Part shown: in pieces, positions 55,889 to 64,000 of the stretch | How the letters are laid out: the number at the start of each line of letters is the position of its first letter | How positions within the stretch are numbered: the first letter of the stretch is position 1 | Assembly: GCA_036429605.1 (NCBI GenBank) | Contig: CM071590.1 | Coordinates: 5,022,001 to 5,086,000, forward strand | From: Cladobotryum mycophilum | Taxonomy: Eukaryota; Ascomycota; Sordariomycetes; Hypocreales; Hypocreaceae | Length of the DNA: 64,000 nucleotides | Direction: 5' to 3' | Notes under the pieces: model-generated | Database searches by the model: none | What the model was told of the DNA's origin: nothing | What the model saw: the letters and a program-made list of their open reading frames with translations, nothing else | Translations under genes and position numbers: made by a program

Positions 55889-57379
55889 ATGGGCTACTCT
55901 CTCAAACACCTCCCAGTTGTGGGGCTCCTTGCTGCGACCACCGTTTCTGCTGGCGTCGTCTCTGTTCCCTTTGCAAAGCGATACCCCGTCGACGACACCG
56001 TACCCTCGCTTATCCGTCGCGATGGTACCGTGGACCTTCGTGCTCTCAACAACATCACCGGCGGCGGCTACTACGCCGAGTTTGGAATTGGCACACCGCC
56101 GCAGAATCTGAGTTTCATGCTTGACACGGGCAGCAGTGATACCTGGGTCAATTCTGTTGATGCCGATCTCTGCTCGGACGAATTGGAACAGGAGCAGAAT
56201 GGCTATTGCCAGAAGCAGTGTAAGTGACCATCGTACCGGGGGAAAAAAACTCTTGGCTGCATCATTGCTGACAATAATCATGTAGTTGACCCAGAAGGAA
56301 GCTCAACTTTCAAGGTCGTAGCTCGCAATGGCTTTGACATCTCATACCTCGATGGCCGCGAAATTCAGGGCGACTACTTTAATGACTCTGTTGTCATTGA
56401 CGGCGCCGTCATCAAGAACCAACAGCTTGGCCTTGCTTTGGAATCTGTGCGCCCCACCGGTATCATGGGTCTCGGTTTAACCATCACCGTCGCCGCAAAG
56501 AAGAAGTACCCCACCATCGTCGATAACTTGGTTTCCCAGGGCATCATCAACGCTCCCGTATTCAGCCTCTACCTCAATGATCTCCAGTCCAAGGAGGGAA
56601 CTGTTCTTTTTGGTGGTGTCGACACGGAAAAGATCATCGATGACCTCGCTGTGTTGCCGATGCAGTCAGTGCCAGGCAGCAACACCCAGGAGATCACCTC
56701 CTATGCGGTGAAACTAACGGGCCTCAGCGTCACTGGTGTAAAGACTGATAGCCTCAGCGCCGTCACCATCCTCGACTCTGGCTCCACACTCAGTCTTCTC
56801 CCTGATGCTTTTACGAAGAAGGTTTGGAATCAATTCGGTGTCAAGAACGTCCAGGGCTTGCCCGTGGCCTTTGTCGATTGCGCGCGTGCCAATGACAAAG
56901 CCACCTTTGACTTCGAGTTCGGCTCCAAGAGCATCAAGATTCCCCTCGAGGAGTTTGTCATCGACAGCTTTGCCGACTTCCAGGACGAACTCATGTCCCA
57001 GCCGTCCCTGCAGTCATTGTTCAAGGGCTGGAAGGGTGTCTGCGCCTTTGGCATCAGCTCCACTGCTGATTTCAGAATCAAGTCGGACCAATTCGCCCTT
57101 CTTGGCGATACCTTCCTGCGCTCTGCCTATGTCGTCTATGATCTGGCCAACAAGCAGATTGGCATGGCCCAGGCTAGCCTCAACAGCACAAGCTCCAAGA
57201 TTGTTGAGTTCAAGAAGGGGGACTCGATCTCCAACATCAAGGGCACGGGCGCGGACACAAGCCCCAAGGATGGCAAAAACAGCAAAGACAGCGCCGCCTC
57301 CGCCTTTGGTCCATCTTTCAGCATAGCTGTTGCTGGCACGCTGCTCATGACCGTTGCTGCTGTCATGAATGCCTTCTAA
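55889..57379 (+). CDS. Yapsin-like GPI-anchored aspartyl protease
   Basis: Pepsin-family protease of the cell surface, expected to process or shed wall and membrane proteins. Exons 55889-56219 and 56286-57379 (66-nt intron, GTAAGT); 474 residues. Signal peptide (about residues 1-21), a short propeptide ending near KRYPV or LIRRDG (dibasic KR and RR), then the first catalytic motif FMLDTGSSDTW (D79) and the second ILDSGSTLSLL (D274). Two cysteines in the inserted loop after the first motif (C95, C107) fit yapsins, which often carry a cleavable loop there. The C-terminus has a Ser/Lys/Gly linker and a hydrophobic tail starting SFSIAVAGTLLM, typical of GPI addition. Substrate specificity at basic residues is inferred from the family. 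Confidence 0.92.
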
Positions 57380-57784
57380 ACATTGCATATAGATAGGATA
57401 TTTGGTTTCCATATTTAGATCATCTTCATGTATATATATACACCCTTTTTGTTTTAATGATTGGATAAAGAAGCATGGTTTGAATAAGATCCATGTAGAA
57501 AAAATATACCCCATTAATTTGACACGTAACCACCTTGTGCACTTTCACCTGTAGTTTATTTCATGAAGCATCACTCTTTTGAAAGGTTCTGACCTAACTT
57601 TTAATCGTACAATGTGGTGATGAATATGGGCAAGGCCATCATACCACTTCAGCCCGCTTTTCTTTTTTCATCTTCTTCTTCCTTTCATCAACACTTGAGA
57701 TAGACAACACCAAGGGATCTGAATCTGAAACCCACGAGAAATGCCAACCCAAGATTCGCAAACCAGCCAGCCATCCACTGCCTC
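57380..57784. other. Intergenic region between convergent genes
   Basis: AT-rich flank holding the 3' ends of the protease and the splicing-factor genes; nothing else seen. Confidence 0.45.
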
Positions 57785-60761
57785 TCAGCCCAACCGATTA
57801 TACCTCTCCCTCGCCTTATCCTGCACCGAATTCACATACTCAGCGTAGCTATTCCGCGTCTTCTTCTCCGCCATCTCCGCCGCGTCACCGAGATTGCTTC
57901 CTTCGGCGCCCAGGCCCACACCTTCTTGGTACGCATTCGTCACAATGACATCGGTACGACCGTCGCCGTTGGCGCCAAGTCCGGAGCCAGATGTCCAGCC
58001 CATCTTGGCCAACATGCCGGCACCCTTGGATGCCGCGGGTTTGGCTGGAGCAGCTTTGGCTTCCTCCTTTTGCGGCTTGGCAACTTCGGGCTTTGGCTTG
58101 TCTGCTTGAGGGGGAGCGGAAGGCTTTTTGGGCTGATTGTACGCTTGTCGCCTTTCCTTGGCTCTATCACGGTACTGTGGGCCCGTGGAGCTAGCATCCC
58201 CGTCCTCCTCGGCCTGTTTCTGCAGTCTCTTATCCCTAGCAGCTAGTCTCGGTAGCGCGGCCTTGATCAGCTCGTCATTCTCCATGGCCGTCTTGTGGTT
58301 CCGTGACTTTTCGTGAATGTTGACTTCATCGACAGACTTGTACTTGCGCATGCAAATCAAGCACATTAGTCGCTCCCGATCGACATAAGATACAGCCGGT
58401 TCATCATTGGGCTGCGGTTGCTGCTGCTGTGCAATGGGTTTACTTGAATCGCCATCGGTTGTCTTGACTGGCGGTGCTTCGGGCTTGGTTGATGTAGCCA
58501 CCAAAGTCGATCCAGAGAGAGAAATTTTAATCGGTGCTTTGGGGTCAGACTTCAAAGTTGGGCCGCTGCTCAGGGGCACTTGATTCGCGGAACTCAAGGC
58601 GATGCCGTGGGAACCTTCTTTCTTCGGACCAGCCTCGCCGTGAATCTCATCGTGTTTCCTCTGCCAGAGAGCCATGTGACCGGCCATGTTGACAGATCTC
58701 CCGGCAGCTGCAGCAAGGTTGCTTTCCGCCTTGCGCTTTTTTGACTTCTTCGCATCCGAATTTAGGTCATCCTCCTTCGCCCCAGCATCGTCGCCGGTGG
58801 GTGGGTTTGTCGCCACGATCTTCTGGCTGGGATAAGCACGGGGGTCTCGATACTTGACTCTCAGAGTAGGATTAAATAGGGGGTTGAAGGACAGCCGTTC
58901 AATCGTAGGTCCGACGTCTCGCTCCTCTGGAATGAATACGCCCATGTGTATGTGAGAAATCGTCACAGTACATGCTGCAACGGTGAACGAACGGGACATT
59001 TTGAACTTGGCCATGGCAGCAACAGCATCTTCTAGTGTCCAGAATTCCGCAAAGCCATATTTGACCGATTCGTTTGTCTTTGGGTCACGCATCAGGAAGA
59101 CACGGTGAAGTGATCCTGGTCGGGCACCGTAACCCGAAGCGTCCCCCGTTGGTGCTGTCGATTTCAGCTTTGGCGCTCCTTTAGAAGTATCCTTGGATGG
59201 ATCCGGTTTCTCCAGTTCTAATCGCTTGATATCACTTGCAAGCATGTCTTCGTTGACAAACGGTGGCAGGGGATGAATGACCAGAATCTGCGATGGACCA
59301 TCATATGCATCAGCAGCACCACTCAGGCTCTGCTGGGTAGATGAGGCTGAAGTTGGGTTAGCCAGGGCGTAATTTCAAGCTCTCAAATGGTTCGACCTAC
59401 CTGACACAGCAGAACCGCAGACCTTACACTTGCTTCGCGAAGCGTAGTTGGAAAAGTCGCACTAAAAGTCGTCAGATGTGTAGACTCAGTGCAAGCTGAA
59501 TGGGGCCCTACTGTTGCGCATGTCCAGTTGCCGCTATTGGACACTCGAGTATCCAAATCCTCTCGGGGACGGGCATAGTGTATGTATGCACTGAATTTAC
59601 CGTCTGGTACGTCATCAGTGGAGTGCGACAGACGGAGAGTAAGCTGTGGAAAATATTGCTTCACAAAGGCAATCGCGTGGTCTATTTCCTCAAACTGGAC
59701 GAATGCCCGGCAATGCCCTTTGGTAATGATTAGCTTCCCAGAAGATAATACGTACATGGAGAACAGTATTAGATAATGCCTTGCTCACCTCTGGATGAAG
59801 ATATCCGAATGTCAATCGACGGGAACTCGATGGCGATTGTACTATTCAATATGCTTTCGCGCAGCTGCACTCGATCCCATTAGTATCAACCGTTCTCATA
59901 TCGGAATCCATGAACCGGGTTAAATGGATGTAGCTTCTCAAAACACATCACCCGTCATCAACTATCATCTGGTGACCAAATGAATGTGAAAAGGAGATGT
60001 TGCTTCCAAAGGCACACAGTATGCAGGAAGTGCAGTGGCAAAGAGCCATATATCCCAAAGGGTATAACAGAGATTCGTCTACACCGGCAGGGTACCAACC
60101 TCACTCGTCGATATGTTAAACGGCAAACCCTCAAGAATGACAGTGTCGCTCGGCTTTCCTGCGTCTCTCCGGGGACTATGAGATCGACTCCTACTACCAC
60201 GGTAGCCGCCGCCAGGCGATCGTGATTCATAGCCGCGCCTCCCGCGATGGTTGGATTGGCCATCGCTGCGCCTGTCGTCGTCATATCGTCCGCGGTGGTA
60301 GTCATCGTCATACATGCCTCCACGGTCGTCCTCCCACTCGTGATGCCTTGAGCTGCGCGGGCCACCATCTCTCTTTGAGTATGAATCGTCGCCGTCGCGA
60401 TATCCGTCCTCTTGTTCCTTGTCGCTATGCATGTCGCGCTGAGAGCGGTTGTTGCTCCTCTCCCGCGGATCGTCGTAGAAGTCGTGCCTGGGGGGAGATC
60501 TGGAATAGTCTCGTCGTCCCATGGGGAAGTTAGCCGTCAAAGCTCAGATCATCTACTGTGCATGTCCTTGTCTTCTGATGTATGATTTTTTTCTTTTTCT
60601 TTCATTCATGAATCTGCTAAGAAGGCTCGGGCCGTGTCTTTACCCTGCCGCGATTGGTAATAGTCGTCGGGTTTCCCTTCGTAGTCTCTCGATCGGGGGG
60701 CCCCAGGTTCGCGATCCATGCCTCCTCCGTCTGAGGATCGTGTTCGGTAGTCGTCGCGCAT
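57785..60761 (-). CDS. RBM5/RBM10-like spliceosomal RNA-binding protein
   Basis: Nuclear pre-mRNA splicing regulator. Six exons: 60761-60644, 60542-60100, 59864-59789, 59717-59512, 59461-59401 and 59346-57785 (introns 101, 235, 71, 50 and 54 nt; 821 residues). Domains in order: Arg/Ser/Asp-rich N-terminus; RRM1 (about 170-255) split by two introns, RNP1-like HCRAFVQF; RanBP2-type zinc finger W-x-C-x2-C-x10-C-x2-C (W277, C279, C282, C293, C296); RRM2 (about 320-440); a C2H2-like finger (C630, C633, H646, H652); and a C-terminal G-patch (about 743-790). This order is that of human RBM5, RBM6 and RBM10. The 61-nt fifth exon encodes most of the zinc finger. The start at 60761 is chosen because it gives an in-phase splice to exon 2; M at 60522 is an alternative. 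Confidence 0.92.
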
Positions 60762-61242
60762 AACAGCGTCAAACAGCACGATTGCTGTGGACCGTATAAA
60801 AGAGATGTAGAATGAGTATCTGGCGATGATTGTTGACCTCGGGCCTGGTTTGGGGTGGTTAAAAGAGGGTGGGTTGCAAAACGGAATCCGACTTGCTAAA
60901 CTCGAAAGGTCAACTCGATCCTCCCTCCCTTTACTAGACGGCTGACTCAGCAGCAATCGAGTTTGGTTGGGAGGATCAAAGGAATGTACTCTTTGACGTA
61001 ATAATGGCCTTTTGTATATACGTATGCATTTAGATAAACAAGTTTTGGCTTATTCGGAATCAATTTATGCTCTAGTAGTGGATTTCATTCTGATCGTTAC
61101 TATAAGTAAGGCCTTACTTATTCTTGGTGACAGCTCTCCTCCCGAAAAAAAAATCAGCGCCACCATCATCCCCGCAAATGTGACACAACCCTGTTGCTGT
61201 TGTATAACATCTAGTAGGTAATTAAATATATTTGGCACAAAT
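60762..61242. other. Divergent intergenic region
   Basis: Shared promoter region of the splicing-factor gene and the molybdopterin synthase gene. No repeat or frame is notable. Confidence 0.45.
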
Positions 61243-61788
61243 ATGGATACCTTGAAAGATGATGTCTGGGCATTATCCCAAGACAATTGCCATGTCGCTC
61301 TAACTTACGATCATCTCAATGCTCAACAAGTCATGGATCGAGTCCGCAGTCCCGCGGCTGGGGCCATTGTGCTCTTCGCAGGTACATATTCACTTCCATT
61401 ATACATCAAAAACATGGGTATTTATAGGTCATGTGTAGGCACAACCAGGGATAACTTTGCTGGGAAGCCCGTCAAAGAGCTTCAATACACGGCGTACAAC
61501 AAGCTGGCTTTGCGGAGTATGCTCGCCATCGTCAAGGACATATACGCCAAGCACGGGCTGAAAGGCATCGTCATGACTCACCGTCTGGGAACCGTCCCTA
61601 TTGGAGAAGAAAGCATTCTAATCGCAGTATCAGCGCCTCACCGTCAGGCTGCGTGGAGAGCAGGCGAGGAAGCGCTTGAGGAGTGCAAGGCAAAGGTAGA
61701 AGTATGGAAACGAGAAGAGTTTGAAGGCGAGGAGGGCATCTGGAGAGCAAACAGAGATGGCGCTATGGGGCAAAAACAGGAATCATAG
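61243..61788 (+). CDS. cnxH: Molybdopterin synthase large (catalytic) subunit
   Basis: MoaE/MOCS2B homologue that with the small subunit converts precursor Z (cPMP) to molybdopterin, needed for nitrate reductase, xanthine dehydrogenase and sulphite oxidase. Exons 61243-61381 and 61439-61788 with a 57-nt intron; 162 residues. Splicing restores the family motif VLFAGTTRDNFAG. Other family features are MTHRLGTVPIGE, VSAPHR and the catalytic-lysine block CKAKVEVWKREE, in which K130 and K137 match the two conserved lysines. The intron is a multiple of three and has no stop in frame, so unspliced mRNA would insert 19 residues. The symbol follows Aspergillus usage. Confidence 0.92.
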   Translation: MDTLKDDVWALSQDNCHVALTYDHLNAQQVMDRVRSPAAGAIVLFAGTYSLPLYIKNMGIYRSCVGTTRDNFAGKPVKELQYTAYNKLALRSMLAIVKDIYAKHGLKGIVMTHRLGTVPIGEESILIAVSAPHRQAAWRAGEEALEECKAKVEVWKREEFEGEEGIWRANRDGAMGQKQES

Positions 61789-61943
61789 GATCACTCCTCT
61801 CTATTTGTAATATCTAAAAAAGCTTTTGGTTTTATCCTCAAAAGTGATGCGTCGCTTAGCACCCTGCATAAAGTCCATCCTGCTATCCCCAGATCATGCC
61901 GGAAGGGAATAGGCTTCGTAAAAGAGAGTATAGTATTTTGTAT

Positions 61944-62536
61944 CTAAGTCGAAATCGCTTTGCAGACATCATCGTATGCCGGTGGTGGCTCTCGCAGGTA
62001 TTGAAAGGGGCATGGAGGCGGACAGCAGGAGTCACATCTTCCCAACAGAGCTGTTGTCAAACGAATATTAGTATTTGATACGTACTAATCCGTGGAAATT
62101 TCACAAAACTCACCAATATGTCCGTTGTAGGCTTCGGTAAAGGTAAAGTCTACCCCCAGGTTCTGGACATCGATCTTTTCAGTCAGAGCAGATGGATAAA
62201 CAACGATGCCGTACTCGGAATGCAACACGCGCCAAAACTCGGCTGGTAATCTAATTCACCACAAGTGTTAAAGGAAATTCATGCATCGGCTTCTTCCATC
62301 ATGACGGGGACTTACTTGTATTGGCCGCTCTTGATGCAGGAGTGAACGAACAAGCAGACAGTCTCCAATATCAAGTGGCCCTCACTAATCGCTGCATCAA
62401 GCTGAGATTCATCCAGCTCGTGCACCCTTTTTAGCCTCTTGGTAGAGTATTTCATTGCCAGAGACCAGCCTTTGGCGATTTTGTCCAGATCTCGATGGTC
62501 TGGATCCGACAAGACGATATCATCTACTTGCGACAT
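61944..62536 (-). CDS. Small protein of unknown function with a Cys/Pro-rich C-terminus
   Basis: Three exons, 62536-62316, 62250-62114 and 62050-61944, with introns of 65 and 63 nt (GTAAGT and GTGAGT donors, AG acceptors), give a 154-residue protein. I recognise no family. The N-terminal part is acidic and helical (MSQVDDIVLSDPDHRDLDKI); the middle reads LPAEFWRVLHSEYGIVVYPS and looks ordered. The last exon encodes a short tail with four Cys in nine residues (CDSCCPPPC) and a Pro-rich run, then VCKAIST. Consistent splice sites and phases support it as real. It lies in the opposite direction to the MoaE gene and close to it (about 155 bases between stops). Confidence 0.6.
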
Positions 62537-63315
62537 CTTGGCTTTGCGGGCGAAGAGGAGAATATTTTCTGATCGCTAAAGTCTGTCTTTTTGTTTTCAA
62601 TTATTTTGGAAGCGAGCGAGAGGGATTAACATGTATCAACTCAATTGCTGGGGTTGGAGAGGTGGTGGGAGCATCCCGAGTGTAACCAACGGGAGGCCAT
62701 CAAGGTTCACGACTTCCCTTTACCAACCCCAGTCTGTGATTCCTTCTTTGTTGGGCTTATCCATGACGATTCAAAGCCGCTAATCCTTTATAACCAATGT
62801 CTAACGCTTTTGGTAGTTTTATGATTAGAAAAGAATGAACGCCTCTGTTTCTCTACACTTTGTAAGAGAGGGCCGTAGGCTAGATGGAATTCGAAGATAG
62901 AATTCAAAGATAAAGCTCAAGACCTCAAAAAATCCAAAGACGATTAGTCCACATAATGTTTAATTATTTATATCATGCTTACCCCATAAATACGTAGCAG
63001 ATAGAAATTAATGCTCATCAACATCAAAACAAAGACAAACAAAAGCATCTTCAAGAATAATCAAGGGTAGGTTTCCATCAAATGGGTAACGCTGAATCAA
63101 CACCGTATTATAAATACCACATCGACAGCCTTCACGGGGAGGGATTGAGGTAAAAGATTAACCACCAGATTAAGAACTAGGTAAACGCCATATGGTATCC
63201 AAAGGCATGCCAGCCTGCACTCTACGCCAATAAAACACACCAGTAATGGTTCCTCACCAGAAACTGCTATATACATCCATTGCAAGTACATACAAATACA
63301 CACACTATACCGGTC
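62537..63315. other. Intergenic region
   Basis: AT-rich DNA (about 62820-63110 particularly) between the unknown protein gene and the ferric-reductase-like gene. No coding frame is supported. Confidence 0.45.
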
Positions 63316-64000
63316 CTACAAGGCATAATTTTCCGTGTGCAAGAAGATTTCCTCCAACTCATCATCGCCCCAAATTTCTGCCTGTAACTTGGCGACAGTA
63401 TTTGCAACACCAACTCTCATCGCCGGTGGGCCGCACACAAACACAGCCGTCCTTCGGCCTAGAATTCCTCTGCCTTCCGCGCCACCCGTTGCCCACTGCT
63501 TGAGCATGTGGCCAAGTTCCGGGCGACCGTACTCGATGGTCCAGCCACCTTCCTCGTGATATGGTACTGGGAATGCAGATCGCATGAGGTTCTTCTGGAA
63601 TTCTGTTGGTGTTGATGGGAAGCCAAAGTCAAATCCCGCGGGAGGTCCAAAGGGAGGGACTGGCCCATCCTTTGCACCTTGAGGGATGTTGGATTGCCGT
63701 AGATAGGCAAGCTCGGGAGCCCGAACCGGGAGATCATCTTGTCCCGTAGATTCTCCAAGATGCTGTGGTGGTGCGTAGTTGAAGTGAGGAGCGTCTTGTT
63801 TGTTGAGCGGAGGGAAATGGAATTCGGGACTCTTGGCGGAGCTTGCTTCAGGTCCGTCTGGCTTCTTATCCTCGGGGTATCCATTGGCATTCAGGTTGTG
63901 CAGCGGACCCTCAGAAGCAACGTAATTTGAGGGTGGATTTGGTGGGGGAGGCGGATATTGATGAGGCTGCAGGAACTTCTGTTGTGGAAGAGCAGTTAAA
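63316..64000 (-). CDS. Ferric-reductase-like transmembrane protein, C-terminal part (cut by window edge)
   Basis: An open frame from the right edge to a stop at 63316, about 227 residues, with its 5' part outside the window. The end has the NAD-binding pattern of the FRE/NOX family: EYGRPELGHMLKQW, then TAVFVCGPPAMRVGVANTVA (the CGPP motif that contacts NADPH). The expected C-terminal aromatic residue is not at the end; the sequence stops in HTENYAL. Upstream is a Pro-rich, probably disordered insert of about 130 residues (P and Q runs, FPPLNKQDAPHFNYAPPQH) separating this motif from the rest of the reductase, which is unusual for the family. The role is probably metalloreduction at the plasma membrane, but an NADPH-oxidase relative cannot be excluded. 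Confidence 0.75.
   Translation of the reverse strand, partial: LTALPQQKFLQPHQYPPPPPNPPSNYVASEGPLHNLNANGYPEDKKPDGPEASSAKSPEFHFPPLNKQDAPHFNYAPPQHLGESTGQDDLPVRAPELAYLRQSNIPQGAKDGPVPPFGPPAGFDFGFPSTPTEFQKNLMRSAFPVPYHEEGGWTIEYGRPELGHMLKQWATGGAEGRGILGRRTAVFVCGPPAMRVGVANTVAKLQAEIWGDDELEEIFLHTENYAL

Noticed and set aside
63459..63890. 143-codon minus-strand frame at the right end
   Set aside because: Out-of-frame shadow of the ferric-reductase-like open frame, which carries the CGPP motif.

Overview
The window is a 64 kb piece of a nuclear chromosome from a filamentous ascomycete, most likely a sordariomycete of the order Hypocreales; a Trichoderma-like genome would fit but this is an inference. The signs are genes of fungal families, short spliceosomal introns (about 46-235 nt, mostly 50-80) with GTAAGT-like donors and CTAAC-type branch sites, a Pol III tRNA gene with an anticodon-loop intron, GPI-anchored wall proteins, and microsatellite-rich intergenic DNA. 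No transposon, rRNA, CRISPR or bacterial-style operon was found.

Layout. 1-3342: gene-free, simple-repeat-rich leader. 3343-5356 (+): Pbs2-type MAPKK of the osmostress HOG pathway. 6447-7317 (-): SUR7/PalI-family membrane protein. 9083-10045 (+): mitochondrial octanoyltransferase LIP2. 12113-14253 (+): DUR3-type urea transporter. 15016-15996 (+): secreted cysteine-rich protein with a duplicated domain. 16519-19861 (-): GPI-anchored GH18 chitinase with long repeat regions. 22169-23215 (-): pirin-like bicupin. 25052-27697 (+): DUF3433 membrane protein. 28566-29858 (-): proline-rich protein of unknown function. 29859-36329: a 6.5 kb gene-free divergent region. 36330-38691 (+): coiled-coil protein whose conserved-looking 5' part has no ATG. 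39867-41558 (-): D-arabinono-1,4-lactone oxidase. 42382-42463: tRNA-Thr(AGT). 42595-43703 (-): bZIP/DUF3425 factor. 44340-45417 (+): short-chain dehydrogenase. 46326-50360 (+): oxysterol-binding protein (ankyrin, PH, FFAT, ORD). 51357-52568 (+): peroxisomal-type acyl-CoA thioesterase. 53564-54223 (+): unknown protein. 55889-57379 (+): yapsin-like GPI aspartyl protease. 57785-60761 (-): RBM5/RBM10-like splicing factor in six exons. 61243-61788 (+): molybdopterin synthase large subunit. 61944-62536 (-): unknown 154-residue protein. 63316-64000 (-): C-terminal part of a ferric-reductase-like protein running off the window.

The genes are independent housekeeping, cell-wall and signalling genes, not a biosynthetic cluster. 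Loose themes are wall and plasma-membrane biology (chitinase, yapsin, SUR7, cysteine-rich GPI protein, Pbs2) and cofactor or redox metabolism (LIP2, MoaE, ALO1, ferric reductase). I see no clearly new multi-gene system. The points most worth a second look are the ATG-less conserved-looking frame at 36330-36996, the frame discontinuities at about 4208-4319 and 37320-37385, intron-retention designs in the thioesterase and MoaE genes, the internally duplicated cysteine-rich protein, a strong hairpin at 55333-55380 and a recurring 9-mer, TACGGAGTA, found in the intergenic DNA.
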